From Actinomycetes bacterium (GTDB taxonomy: Bacteria; Actinomycetota; JAICYB01), in contig JAICYB010000021.1 of assembly GCA_025934435.1 (NCBI GenBank), positions 1 to 48,173 of the forward strand: DNA of 48,173 nt, written 5' to 3'. The notes beneath the pieces were generated by a model. The model did not search any database, was not told where the DNA came from, and was given only the letters and a program-made list of their open reading frames with translations. Positions 37,330 through 45,868 of this stretch are shown in pieces. The stretch's first letter is position 1; the number at the start of each line of letters is the position of its first letter. The position numbers and the translations under genes are program-made.

Positions 37330-38250
37330 TTGCCCAACAAACGGCAAACGCAGCACATCGTGGTATCGGACCGTGCCGGTCTGCCGTATTCGAAAGGGTT
37401 GATGGCGTCGTCGATCATGGCCACCGGGCTCGACCCGTTCCGCGCATACGAGGTCGCCGAGCGCATCGAAGAAGAGCTCATCGTCTCGAGCACCTTCGAG
37501 ATCACACGCGACGATCTCCGCGATCTCGCGACGCGGACGCTCTCCGAGATGGCCGGGCAACGCTTCGCCGAGACCTACCACAACTGGCAGGCCGTCGAAG
37601 AGATGGATCTTCCGTTCATCGTCCTCATCGGCGGGACGACCGGCGTCGGAAAGTCGACCGTTGCGACGCAACTCGCCGCGCGGCTCGGCATCACCCGCAT
37701 CATCTCGACCGACGCCATCCGCGAAGTCATGCGTTCGCTCTTCAGCGAACGGATCATGCCGACGCTCCACACGTCGTCGTTCGAAGCCCACAGCGCGATC
37801 CGCGGACCGATCCCGCGCTCGGCCGACCCGGTGATCGTCGGGTTCGAGGAACAGGTCCGGACCGTCTGCGTCGCGGTCGAAGCGCTCGTCGAACGCGCGG
37901 TCCTCGAAGGGACGGATCTCATCGTGGAAGGCGCGCACCTCGTGCCGGGTTTCATCGGCGGGGCGTGGGAGGAGAAGGCGGTGGTCGTCCCGATCGTGAT
38001 CACCGTCGACGACGAAGACGTGCATCGCTCGCATTTCTTCCTGCGGGCCGAGGACACCGGCCAGCGCAATGTGGAGCGCTACTTGACGGGCTTCGACAAC
38101 ATCCGCAAAGTACAGAAGTACATCCGAAGCGCTGCGCAGAGCCGCGGCGCAGCGATCATCCCGTCCTACAGCCTGGATGCCACGTTGACGGCGGTCATCG
38201 ATCACGTCGTCGAGGCAGCTTCGAAACGGACAGGTAAGGAGGTTCGATGA
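37330..38250 (+). CDS. 2-phosphoglycerate kinase, 306 aa
   Basis: Phosphorylates 2-phosphoglycerate to 2,3-diphosphoglycerate with ATP. The first 90 residues are an ATP-cone-like domain ('GLPYSKGLMASSIMATGLDP', 'AYEVAERIEEEL'), as in the methanogen enzymes. The kinase domain has P-loop 'IGGTTGVGKSTVA' (101-113), 'IISTDAIREVMRSLF', 'LHTSSFEAHSAI', 'VIVGFEEQVRTVCVAVEALV' and 'IVEGAHLVPGFIG', all typical of this family. Start TTG 37330 is 17 bp after the cpgs stop; the pair forms a pathway unit. Its TGA overlaps the ATG of a mini-ORF (ATGA). Confidence 0.92.
   Translation: MPNKRQTQHIVVSDRAGLPYSKGLMASSIMATGLDPFRAYEVAERIEEELIVSSTFEITRDDLRDLATRTLSEMAGQRFAETYHNWQAVEEMDLPFIVLIGGTTGVGKSTVATQLAARLGITRIISTDAIREVMRSLFSERIMPTLHTSSFEAHSAIRGPIPRSADPVIVGFEEQVRTVCVAVEALVERAVLEGTDLIVEGAHLVPGFIGGAWEEKAVVVPIVITVDDEDVHRSHFFLRAEDTGQRNVERYLTGFDNIRKVQKYIRSAAQSRGAAIIPSYSLDATLTAVIDHVVEAASKRTGKEVR
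38236..38242 (+). promoter_or_regulatory. Strong ribosome binding site for the mini-ORF
   Basis: AAGGAGG, 4 nt before ATG 38247, in the last codons of the kinase gene. It is the best Shine-Dalgarno match in the neighbourhood. Confidence 0.6.
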
Positions 38251-38318
38251 ACGACTGCAGAGCGCACGCCATAGCGAAGCAGAGGCTTCGGCCGGCCGGA
38301 GCAAGCGATATCTCATGA
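38247..38318 (+). CDS. Mini-ORF of 23 codons between the kinase and aldolase genes
   Basis: ATG 38247 overlaps the TGA of the kinase gene (ATGA) and has AAGGAGG 4 nt upstream. It reads MNDCRAHAIAKQRLRPAGAS then Asp-Ile-Ser and stops at TGA 38316-38318, which itself overlaps ATG 38315 of the aldolase gene (ATGA). The peptide is basic. The aldolase gene has no good ribosome binding site of its own, so the mini-ORF may carry ribosomes to it. Whether the peptide itself matters is unknown. Confidence 0.5.
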   Translation: MNDCRAHAIAKQRLRPAGASDIS

Positions 38319-38980
38319 AGTTTTTCCTGGACACCGCGAATTTCGACGAGATCAAAGAAGCGAATTCCTGGGGCGTCCTGGATGGGGTCACGACGAACCC
38401 GACCCTGCTTTCGAAGGAGGCGGGGCAAGGTAAGGACTACAAGCAGATGTTGAAAGACATCTGCGCGGAGGTGGACGGACCCGTTTCGGCCGAGGTCGTG
38501 TCCACCGAGAAGGACGGCATGATCGCCGAGGCGCACGACCTCGTGAACATCGCCGACAACATCTACGTGAAGTTCCCGTGCATCCCCGCCGGGCTGGCCG
38601 CGACCAAGGCTGTGCGCGCCGAAGGGATCCGGGTTAATATGACGCTTGTCTTCTCGCCCGCGCAGGCGCTCCTGGCGGCGAAAGCGGGTGCGAATTTCAT
38701 CTCCCCCTTCCTCGGTCGACTGGATGACGTTGCGACCGGGGGGATGGAGATCCTCGAACAGTGCATCGAGGTGGTGAAGAACTACGATTTCGATTCCGAG
38801 ATCCTCGCGTCCTCGCTCCGCGGGCCGATGCATGTCGTTGAGGCGGCCAGGCTCGGGTCGGACATCGGAACCATGCCGTACGACGTATTCACGAAGCTCG
38901 TGAAGCACCCGCTCACCGACATCGGTTTGCAGCGCTTCATCGAGGATTGGAACAAAGCCAAGGAGGCTCTAGGCGCATGA
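38315..38980 (+). CDS. fsa: Transaldolase / fructose-6-phosphate aldolase family, 221 aa
   Basis: Small class I aldolase of the TalC/FSA type: 'MKFFLDTANFDEIKEANSWG', 'VTTNPTLLSKE', Schiff-base lysine K86 in 'IYVKFPC', 'VNMTLVFSPAQALLAAKAGA' and 'SPFLGRLDD'. At 221 aa it is the short form that can act as transaldolase in the pentose phosphate pathway or as fructose-6-phosphate aldolase; the sequence alone does not decide. It is coupled to a mini-ORF upstream (ATGA) and to rho downstream (ATGA at 38977). Confidence 0.93.
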   Translation: MKFFLDTANFDEIKEANSWGVLDGVTTNPTLLSKEAGQGKDYKQMLKDICAEVDGPVSAEVVSTEKDGMIAEAHDLVNIADNIYVKFPCIPAGLAATKAVRAEGIRVNMTLVFSPAQALLAAKAGANFISPFLGRLDDVATGGMEILEQCIEVVKNYDFDSEILASSLRGPMHVVEAARLGSDIGTMPYDVFTKLVKHPLTDIGLQRFIEDWNKAKEALGA

Positions 38981-40392
38981 GTGGTGGAGGTGGAGGTAGG
39001 CGGCCGGGCCGTTCGTCAAGAGGACGGGGGCCGCGAAGAGGAGGGGGCGGGGGGAACCGTCCACGTCGGGTCGATCTAGGTCTTCCGGACGACGCAGAAC
39101 TCGAAAGCGAGATCGACTCCGCGCAGAACGGGTCCGGTCAGCGCACCGCGCTCGAAGAGATGGACCTCGGCGACCTGATGAAGCTCGCCGAAGAAGCCAA
39201 GGTCGACGAGCCGGAAGAGATGACCAAGGATCAGCTCGTTACGGCCATCCTGTCGCGACGCGCGGAAGAAGAAGGCTTCCTCTATCGCAAGGGCGTTCTC
39301 GACGTCCTGCCCGATGGATTCGGCTTCCTTCGCACGCAGGGATACCTTCCGTCGGAAGAGGACGTCTACGTCTCGATGTCGCAGATCCGTCGTTTCGGAT
39401 TGCGTCGCGGTGACGAAGTGTCCGGGATCATCCGTCCGCCGAAGGATTCCGAGAAGTACTACGCGCTGCTGCGGATCGAAAACGTGAACAACCTCGATCC
39501 GGAAGTCGCACGGCGTCGTCCGGCGTTCGACAAACTCACAGCGCTCTTCCCGGACGAGCGGCTCCGCCTCGAACACGAGGCGAAGAGCTACACCGAGCGC
39601 ATCCTCGATCTGATCTGCCCGATCGGGAAAGGTCAGCGCGGGATGGTCGTGTCGCCGCCGAAGGCGGGGAAGACGACGATCCTGAAGCAGATCGCCGACT
39701 CGGTGATCGAGAACAATCCGGAATGCCACATCATGGTGCTCCTCGTTGACGAACGTCCCGAAGAGGTCACCGACTGGAAGCGAACGGTCAAGGCCGCGGA
39801 AGTCGTCGCATCGACATTCGACCGCCCCGCGGACGATCACATCCAGGTGACGGAACTCGTACTCGAACGCGCGAAGCGTCTGGTCGAAGGCGGCGTCGAC
39901 GTGATGATCGTCTGTGACTCGATCACGCGTATGGCGCGCGCGTACAACCTCGCGGCTCCGGCGTCCGGCAAGATCCTGTCCGGTGGTGTCGACTCGACCG
40001 CGCTCTACCCGCCGAAGCGGTTCTTCGGCGCCGCGCGGAACATCGAAGAGGGTGGCTCGCTCACGATCATCGCGTCGTGCCTCGTCGAGACCGGCTCCCG
40101 TTCGGACGAAGTCATCTTCGAGGAGTTCAAGGGAACCGGGAACATGGAGGTCCGCCTCGATCGGACGCTCTCCGAGAAGCGCCTGTTCCCGGCGATCAAC
40201 GTCGAAGCGTCCGGCACACGTAAGGAAGAGCTCCTGCTCGAAGCCGAAGAGCTCTCGCTCGCGTGGCGTCTGCGGCGGGTCCTGCATGCCTTGGACGCGG
40301 CCCAGGCGATCGAGCTGCTCATCGACAAGATGAAGCAGACGAAGTCGAACGCCGAGTTCCTCAAGGAAATAGCGAAGGCCAATCCGGGTTAA
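38977..40392 (+). CDS. rho: Transcription termination factor Rho, 471 aa
   Basis: The hexameric RNA helicase that ends transcripts. A Gly/Arg-rich N-terminal extension (residues 1-30) precedes the Rho_N helices (about 57-92), the cold-shock-like RNA-binding domain ('[14 protein letters not shown]', about 105-180) and the ATPase core: Walker A 'SPPKAGKTT' (about 226), '[14 protein letters not shown]', Walker B '[16 protein letters not shown]' and '[20 protein letters not shown]'. The basic extension is short compared with the long insertions of many actinobacterial Rho proteins. ATG 38977 overlaps the fsa stop and has AGGAGG 10 nt upstream. Confidence 0.97.
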   Translation: MSGGGGGRRPGRSSRGRGPRRGGGGGNRPRRVDLGLPDDAELESEIDSAQNGSGQRTALEEMDLGDLMKLAEEAKVDEPEEMTKDQLVTAILSRRAEEEGFLYRKGVLDVLPDGFGFLRTQGYLPSEEDVYVSMSQIRRFGLRRGDEVSGIIRPPKDSEKYYALLRIENVNNLDPEVARRRPAFDKLTALFPDERLRLEHEAKSYTERILDLICPIGKGQRGMVVSPPKAGKTTILKQIADSVIENNPECHIMVLLVDERPEEVTDWKRTVKAAEVVASTFDRPADDHIQVTELVLERAKRLVEGGVDVMIVCDSITRMARAYNLAAPASGKILSGGVDSTALYPPKRFFGAARNIEEGGSLTIIASCLVETGSRSDEVIFEEFKGTGNMEVRLDRTLSEKRLFPAINVEASGTRKEELLLEAEELSLAWRLRRVLHALDAAQAIELLIDKMKQTKSNAEFLKEIAKANPG

Positions 40393-40406
40393 TCTCTGGA
40401 GAAATC

Positions 40407-40637
40407 ATGAAAGCTGACATCCACCCCAACTACGTCACGTGCGAAGTGCGCTGCGCCTGCGGCAACGTTTTCACGACGCGTGCGACGACCGAGGCCATCC
40501 ACGTCGAGATCTGCTCGGAATGCCACCCGTTCTATACGGGCAAGCAGAAGCTGATCGACACCGGTGGACGCGTCGACCGCTTCCGTCGCCGTCAGGAGAA
40601 GACGGCGCAGATGCAGAAGACCGCGAAGAAGAAGTAG
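40407..40637 (+). CDS. rpmE: 50S ribosomal protein L31 (zinc form), 76 aa
   Basis: '[20 protein letters not shown]' and '[25 protein letters not shown]' are the L31 signatures. The cysteines in 'VRCACG' and 'CSECH' mark the zinc-binding (C+) paralogue used when zinc is plentiful. A Lys-rich tail follows. ATG 40407 is 14 bp after the rho stop, with TGGAGAA just upstream; rho-rpmE is a common actinobacterial pair. Confidence 0.97.
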   Translation: MKADIHPNYVTCEVRCACGNVFTTRATTEAIHVEICSECHPFYTGKQKLIDTGGRVDRFRRRQEKTAQMQKTAKKK

Positions 40638-40655
40638 CTCGCGTCGCCTGCGCGG

Positions 40656-40865
40656 CTACGGCCGCGGCGTGCTCGGCTCCCACTTGTAGATCCACCCGCG
40701 CCCGAGGGCGAGGTGGAGGCGAACGTACGGCGCCGTCAGGCCCCCATCGGCGGCCCGCCACAACACGGCCGGTGGCAGGTTGTCCTCGCCGAGGAGGATC
40801 GTCGCTTCCTGACCGCTGTGTGGGCCGAGAACGAACTCCGCTCGCGTGCTGGCTTTGGTCTCCAT
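40656..40865 (-). CDS. Hypothetical protein, 69 aa
   Basis: ATG 40865, 44 bp after the stop of the helicase gene on the same strand. The sequence 'TRAEFVLGPHSGQEATILLG', 'APYVRLHLALGRGWIYKWEP' looks like a compact beta-rich protein and has no Arg/Ser-rich bias of the kind seen in shadow frames. It could be co-transcribed with the helicase. No family recognised; also possible that it is a chance frame. Confidence 0.55.
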   Translation of the reverse strand: METKASTRAEFVLGPHSGQEATILLGEDNLPPAVLWRAADGGLTAPYVRLHLALGRGWIYKWEPSTPRP

Positions 40866-40909
40866 GACGGCACCCTAGGTGCCGCGACCGACACGAAGTT
40901 CGAACTCGC

Positions 40910-42163
40910 TCAGCGGCGCCGGCGAGGGCCGCCGCCGCGCTTCCCGCGAAGCTTCGCGTATGCGCCGGCCGTCGCCGGGCGGTTGGGGTCGTCGAGGACC
41001 GGCTTCGAGCCTTCGACCTCGCCCGTTCCGACGCGCTGCAGCCGCGGGTCGGACGAGACCATCTCGACGATGTGCGGTTGGAGCTTCAGCATGCGAGCCA
41101 TGCGCTCGACGTCGGAGCGCTCCTGCCACGTCGCGAGCGTCACGGCGACGCCGCTTCGTCCGGCGCGAGCGGTTCGTCCGACGCGGTGGAGATACGCCTT
41201 GTGGTCTTCGGGCGGGTCGTAGTTCACGACCAGCGTGACGTTGTCGATGTCGAGCCCGCGTGCGGCGACATCGGTCGCGACGAGGACGTCGATCTTGCCT
41301 TCCTCGAATCGCTTCAGCGCGCGCTCGCGCTCCGCCTGCGAACGGTCGCCGTGGATCGCCTCCGAGTTGCACCCAGCGCGATTCAAGCGCTTGGCGAGGC
41401 GCTCGCATTCGGCTTTCGTCCTGGTGAAGACGAGCGTGAGACCGTGCGGACCCTGGAGGAGTGAGACGAGGACGTCCGTCTTCTCGAGGCGGTTGACTTC
41501 GAACAAGTGGTGCTCGAGGTTCTCGACGGTCGGCTGTTTGTCGGCGACCTCGAACCGCAGCGCATCCTGCGTCTGCGCGACGAGGCCGATGATCTGGCTG
41601 TCGAGCGTCGCCGAGAAGAGCATGGTCTGCCGCTCGCGCGGCACCGACTTCAAGATGCGCGATACCTGCGGCATGAACCCCATGTCGGCCATGCGGTCGG
41701 CTTCGTCGATCACGAGGATGTGGACGCCGCCGAGCTTCGCCGCCTTGCGTTCGATCAGGTCGATCAGGCGGCCCGGTGTGGCGACGATGACGTCGGCCGT
41801 CGGTGCCTCTTCGATGTGTTTGCCGAGCGCGGCGCCGCCGTACGCGGCGAGGACCTTGATCCGCCGCGGCGTGATCGACTCGATGTCATCGCAGACCTGC
41901 GACGCGAGCTCGCGCGTCGGGACGAGCACGAGGGCCTGCGTCCCCGTGCGGTCCTTCCGCAGGCGCTGGACGAGGGGGACGCCGAAGGCGAGCGTCTTCC
42001 CGGAACCGGTCTTGGCCTTGCCCAGGATGTCACGACCCGAGATGGCGTCGGGTATGACCATGCGCTGGATCTCGAACGGTGTCTCGATCCCACGGGCGTG
42101 CAGCCGCTGGTCTATCGACTCGGCGACGCCCAGCTCGATGAATGATGCAGTGTCGGTGGACAT
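40910..42163 (-). CDS. DEAD-box RNA helicase, 417 aa
   Basis: All helicase motifs are in order: Q-motif 'PFEIQRMVIPDAI', motif I 'AKTGSGKT', Ia 'PTRELA', Ib 'TPGR', II 'IDEADRM' (D-E-A-D), III 'SAT', IV 'LVFTRTKAE', V 'ATDVAARGLDID' and VI 'HRVGRTARAGR'. The C-terminus is short, Gly/Arg-rich and basic ('KLRGKRGGGPRRRR'), as in RhlE-like enzymes. It should unwind structured RNA in ribosome assembly or mRNA decay. ATG 42163 faces thyX across 46 bp. Confidence 0.95.
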   Translation of the reverse strand: MSTDTASFIELGVAESIDQRLHARGIETPFEIQRMVIPDAISGRDILGKAKTGSGKTLAFGVPLVQRLRKDRTGTQALVLVPTRELASQVCDDIESITPRRIKVLAAYGGAALGKHIEEAPTADVIVATPGRLIDLIERKAAKLGGVHILVIDEADRMADMGFMPQVSRILKSVPRERQTMLFSATLDSQIIGLVAQTQDALRFEVADKQPTVENLEHHLFEVNRLEKTDVLVSLLQGPHGLTLVFTRTKAECERLAKRLNRAGCNSEAIHGDRSQAERERALKRFEEGKIDVLVATDVAARGLDIDNVTLVVNYDPPEDHKAYLHRVGRTARAGRSGVAVTLATWQERSDVERMARMLKLQPHIVEMVSSDPRLQRVGTGEVEGSKPVLDDPNRPATAGAYAKLRGKRGGGPRRRR

Positions 42164-42209
42164 ACGTAGGGTGTCTAAGGGCCAAGGGTATCAACGGAAG
42201 AACAGATCT

Positions 42210-43121
42210 ATGACGACAGACGACATCTTCGCCTCACTCGGCGGACGGGACGCCGACGGATTCCCGGCGATCCACAGCGAGGTCTTCCACACCGATGCAG
42301 GCACGCCCTACCTCCAGCACGCCGGCGTCGTCATGCTGGCCAAGCCCGATGTGTCGACGGAAGGGATCCGTCCGTTCCTGGAAGGGTTCGACGACGACCT
42401 CGAGTTCCCGGGCTACCTCGACGACCCGGCGGAGCTCCCGCCGGCGTCGCGACTGTCGAAGGTCGCCGGGCAGACCTGCTACGCGAGCTTCGGCCCGAAG
42501 CGCACGTACAACGTCGACGCCGCGAAGTATTTCGCGAACCAGCGTTCGGGCGGTCATGGTTCGGTCCTCGAGCACGCCACGTTCTCGTTCCTCTGCTACG
42601 GGATCTCGCGTTCCAACACGCACGAGATCGTTCGGCATCGCGCGGGCACGGCGTACTCGCAACTTTCGCAACGGTTCGTCTCGGGGAAGGTGTTGCGCTT
42701 CGTGGAGCGTCCGGAGTACCGGAACCATCCGTCGCTCCACAAACGGTTCGAGGAACGGATCGACCGCGCCGCGCGCGACTACGAAGAGATCGCCGACGAA
42801 CTGCTCACGCTGCAGGACGAGGGCGATGCCTTGCTCGATGCCGAGCGGAAGACCGACCGCCGGAAGCGCGTGCAGCAGACGGCGAGGTCCGTCCTGCCGA
42901 ACGAAGCGGAGACGATCCTCGTCATGAGCGCGAACGTGCGCGCGTGGCGACACATCATCGAGATGCGGACGGACCCGCACGCGGAAGTGGAGATCCGCGA
43001 CCTGTTCTTCCGCATCTTCTCTTGCCTCATGCAAGCCGAGCCGATCCTGTTCGACGACTACGTCGTCGAGTCGTTCCCCGACGGCACGTACGGCGCGAGG
43101 ACCGACTGGCGCAAGGTGTAG
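42210..43121 (+). CDS. thyX: Flavin-dependent thymidylate synthase ThyX, 303 aa
   Basis: Makes dTMP from dUMP with methylenetetrahydrofolate and FADH2. The signature is R142-H-R144 in 'IVRHRAGTAYSQLSQRFV' with eight residues before the Ser (RHRX8S, where RHRX7S is usual). Other family parts: 'SVLEHATFSFLCYGISR' (about 120-136), 'RSVLPNEAETILVMSANVRA' and 'WRHIIEMRTDPHAEVEIR'. At 303 aa it is longer than the usual 220-250 aa owing to an N-terminal extension of about 60 residues. ATG 42210 is the first start past the divergent helicase gene; the frame opens far upstream inside that gene. Confidence 0.95.
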   Translation: MTTDDIFASLGGRDADGFPAIHSEVFHTDAGTPYLQHAGVVMLAKPDVSTEGIRPFLEGFDDDLEFPGYLDDPAELPPASRLSKVAGQTCYASFGPKRTYNVDAAKYFANQRSGGHGSVLEHATFSFLCYGISRSNTHEIVRHRAGTAYSQLSQRFVSGKVLRFVERPEYRNHPSLHKRFEERIDRAARDYEEIADELLTLQDEGDALLDAERKTDRRKRVQQTARSVLPNEAETILVMSANVRAWRHIIEMRTDPHAEVEIRDLFFRIFSCLMQAEPILFDDYVVESFPDGTYGARTDWRKV

Positions 43122-43153
43122 CTCCGGTCGGAGGACAAGCCCTTCCCGGCGGC

Positions 43154-43927
43154 GTGATGATGCGCACACCGGGATCGTGGGCGGTCGCCGTGCGGCGCCG
43201 CGACGGGACGATCCACACCGAGCGTCACACCGACGCGGCCGCAACCCTCGGCGGATTCTTGCGTGGGCCGCGGATGATCGCCGCCGCGCTGCGCATCGGG
43301 ATGTACGCCGTTCGGATCGCCGTCCGCGAAACGAGCGGTGTCGAACCGACGCCGGATCAGTTCGTCGTGACCTTCGCCGCCGGCGGTGTCGCGGTCCTCG
43401 CGATCTTCGTCGTCGCGCCCGGCGTTCTCATCGACGGACGAACCATAGCCGCGGCGGCGATCGAAGCCTCGATCAGGCTCGCGATGCTCGTCGCGTATCT
43501 GCTCGTGATCGCGCGGTCCGCGCAGACGCGGGAGATCCTCCGCTACCACGGCGCCGAGCACAAGACGGTCGCCGCGTTCGAACGTGCCGGACGTATCCCC
43601 ACCGCGGACGAAGCTCGTCCGTTGAGCCCCGTCCACATGCGTTGCGGGACCGAGTTCATCGCGCTCTTCGTGATCTCGTGCGGGATCTTGTTCGCGGTCG
43701 TACCGCGTCAGCCGATCTGGCTCGGCGCGATCGTGCGCATCGGTCTCGCTCCCGTCGCGATCGCGCTCGCCTACGAAGTCATGCGAGCGGCGGCGCGGGA
43801 GCCGAAGGCGCTGTGGGCGCGCGCCGTGTCGTGGCCGGGCCGTGTCATGCAGCGGCTCACCACGCGCGAGCCGGACGCCGACGAGCTGGACGTCGCCGTC
43901 GCGGCGCTGGCGGCGCTCCTCGGCTAG
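43154..43927 (+). CDS. DUF1385 (YqhQ-like) membrane protein, start uncertain
   Basis: 'GVMMRTPGSWAVAVRRRDG', 'RYHGAEHKTVAAFERAG' (residues about 134-150) and 'PVHMRCGTEFI' are DUF1385 signatures; the H-x-A-E-H-K motif and R-C-G-T-x-F/I are the family core. Four or so hydrophobic segments make it an inner-membrane protein. Function unknown. The conserved 'GGQA' that normally precedes 'GVMMR' is encoded in frame at about 43130-43141, so the real start lies upstream of GTG 43154; in-frame candidates are CTG 43106 and TTG 43022, both inside thyX. Its stop overlaps that of the histidine kinase gene. Confidence 0.85.
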   Translation: MMMRTPGSWAVAVRRRDGTIHTERHTDAAATLGGFLRGPRMIAAALRIGMYAVRIAVRETSGVEPTPDQFVVTFAAGGVAVLAIFVVAPGVLIDGRTIAAAAIEASIRLAMLVAYLLVIARSAQTREILRYHGAEHKTVAAFERAGRIPTADEARPLSPVHMRCGTEFIALFVISCGILFAVVPRQPIWLGAIVRIGLAPVAIALAYEVMRAAAREPKALWARAVSWPGRVMQRLTTREPDADELDVAVAALAALLG

Positions 43928-45777
43928 ACGGCGATCGCGGAGGGTGCGACGGGGATCGCGATGCGGACCGTGGTGCCCCGTCCGGGGGCCGAATCGAGGT
44001 CGATGGAGCCCTTGTGGTGGTCGACGATCGTCTTCGTGATCACGAGGCCGAGGCCGGTGCCCTGGATCGCGCTGCGCGTCGCCAGCGACGAACGGAAGAA
44101 GCGCTTGAACACCTGCTTCTGGTCGCCGGGGTCGATCCCCATCCCGTTGTCTTCGACGGTGATGAAGACCTTGCCGCGCGAGCGTCCCGCGTGCAGACGG
44201 ACGAATCCCCCGAGCGGTGTGAACTTGATCGCGTTCGAGAGCACGTTCAACAGCGCACGGTCGAGTTGTGAAGCGTCGACGAGCGCGAATCCGATGTTCG
44301 ACTCGACGTCGACGGTGAGTTCGATCGATTTCGCTTCGGCGGCCGTCGTGATCGCCTCACCGGCCGACCGGATCAGAGCCGTGAGGTCGGTCGGCTCGAG
44401 GCTGAGCGAGTAGACGCCCGACTCCATCCGGGAGAGCGCAAGGATGTCTTCGATGAGATCGAGCAGCCGTTTCGTGTTGCGATCGATGACGTCGAGCGCG
44501 ACACCTTGCTCGCCGTTGATGTCACCGAACGAACCGCCGGCGAGAAGTTCGGCGTATCCGCTGATGCTCGTCAGCGGCGTGCGCAGCTCGTGAGAGACGT
44601 TGGAGATGAAGTCGCTTCGCATGCGGTCGAGCTCTTGGAGATCCCGCACGGTGGTCTGCTCGCGTTCGAGGGCCGAATGCAACGCCTGCTCCGCGTGTTT
44701 GCGCGCGGTGATGTTCCGCGACACGGCCGATACGCCGACGATCATCCCGCCGACGCGGATCGGAGAGAGCGTCGCTCCGACGTCGATGATCTCGCCGTCC
44801 TTACGGATCTGTTTCAACTCGCAGCGTTCGACGTGCCCGCCTTCGACGACGCGGCCGAACACCGCGAGCACGCCGTCGATCTCTTCGGGTGGGAACAGCT
44901 CGAGCACGGGATGTCCGAGGAACTCTTCGGCGGTGTAGCCGTAGAGCTGCTCGGCGGCCGCGTTCCAACTGATGATCGTTCCGTCCGTCGCCATGCTCTT
45001 GATCGCGTCGTCCGTCGACTCGACGATCGCGGCGAGTAGCGATCTGGTCCGTTCGGCTTGTCGATCGTCCGTGACGTCTTCGGCCGTCGCGTACACGCGT
45101 TCGGGACGATGCTCGTCGCCGACGACCTCGCCGTGGCAATGGAGCCAGCGGACCGATCCGTCTTCTCGGACGATCCGATGTTCGAACTCGAATGGCGCCA
45201 CGTCGCGCGTGGCGCCCACGATCGTCGACCCGACCGATGCGCGATCATCCGGATGCACCCGCGACATGTACGAGTCGAAGTCGACCGGTGTACTCGGGTC
45301 GAGCCCGAAGATGAGGTACAGATCGTCGGACCATGCGACGTCGTTCGTCTCGATGTCCCAGGACCACGACCCGAGATTCGCGAGACTGAGTGCTTCGGAG
45401 AGCTGTCGTTCGCGCGCCCGGAGTAGCTCCTGGGTCGTGTGCCGTCCGGTGATGTCGCGGATGAACGCGTATGACGTTTCGTCCTCGAGCGTCCGGATCG
45501 CGACTTCGATAGGGAATCGCATCCCGCCCCGGCGGACGGCTTCGAGCTCGACCAGTGCGCCGGTGCGTGCTGCGCGTTTGTACGACGTGCGCTGATCGGG
45601 GGGGATCAGCGTGGTGACGAGATCGCGTCCGAGCGCTTCGTCCCGCTTCCAGCCGAATGTGTCCTCGGCCTTCGCGTTCCAATCCGTGATCGCCCCGGAC
45701 CGGTCCGCCGCGATGAAGGCGTCGGGCGCCAGATCAAGGATCAGACGCGAGCGAGCCCCTGAGGCGTCCTCCCTCAT
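43924..45777 (-). CDS. Sensor histidine kinase with three PAS domains, 617 aa
   Basis: Three PAS domains (about 10-112, 127-240 and 247-360) with the marks 'ITDWNAKAEDTFGW', 'WSWDIETNDVAWSDDLYLIF' (PAS_3 type) and 'IISWNAAAEQLYGY', then HisKA with phospho-acceptor H396 in 'ISNVSHELRTPLTS' and an HATPase domain ('LLNVLSNAIKF', 'VEDNGMGI', 'GTGLGLVITKTIV'). No membrane segment, so it senses inside the cell; no heme or flavin ligand can be named. A single-domain response regulator starts 91 bp away on the other strand, with inverted repeats between them. ATG 45777 has no clear ribosome binding site. Confidence 0.95.
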   Translation of the reverse strand: MREDASGARSRLILDLAPDAFIAADRSGAITDWNAKAEDTFGWKRDEALGRDLVTTLIPPDQRTSYKRAARTGALVELEAVRRGGMRFPIEVAIRTLEDETSYAFIRDITGRHTTQELLRARERQLSEALSLANLGSWSWDIETNDVAWSDDLYLIFGLDPSTPVDFDSYMSRVHPDDRASVGSTIVGATRDVAPFEFEHRIVREDGSVRWLHCHGEVVGDEHRPERVYATAEDVTDDRQAERTRSLLAAIVESTDDAIKSMATDGTIISWNAAAEQLYGYTAEEFLGHPVLELFPPEEIDGVLAVFGRVVEGGHVERCELKQIRKDGEIIDVGATLSPIRVGGMIVGVSAVSRNITARKHAEQALHSALEREQTTVRDLQELDRMRSDFISNVSHELRTPLTSISGYAELLAGGSFGDINGEQGVALDVIDRNTKRLLDLIEDILALSRMESGVYSLSLEPTDLTALIRSAGEAITTAAEAKSIELTVDVESNIGFALVDASQLDRALLNVLSNAIKFTPLGGFVRLHAGRSRGKVFITVEDNGMGIDPGDQKQVFKRFFRSSLATRSAIQGTGLGLVITKTIVDHHKGSIDLDSAPGRGTTVRIAIPVAPSAIAV

Positions 45778-45782
45778 GGCGA

Positions 45783-45832
45783 TGAGTCGGCCCCGAACCT
45801 GGACTCATGAGGGGCTGTGGGAGGCCGACTCA
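45783..45832. promoter_or_regulatory. Inverted repeats between the kinase and response regulator genes
   Basis: TGAGTCGGCC (45783-45792) and GGCCGACTCA (45823-45832) are a perfect 10-bp inverted repeat with a 30-bp spacer that holds the palindrome CTCATGAG (45804-45811). It occupies over half of the 91-bp divergent gap. Confidence 0.5.
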
Positions 45833-45868
45833 GCACCGAACGTTTCGAATGCGGACGGAGGACGGACC

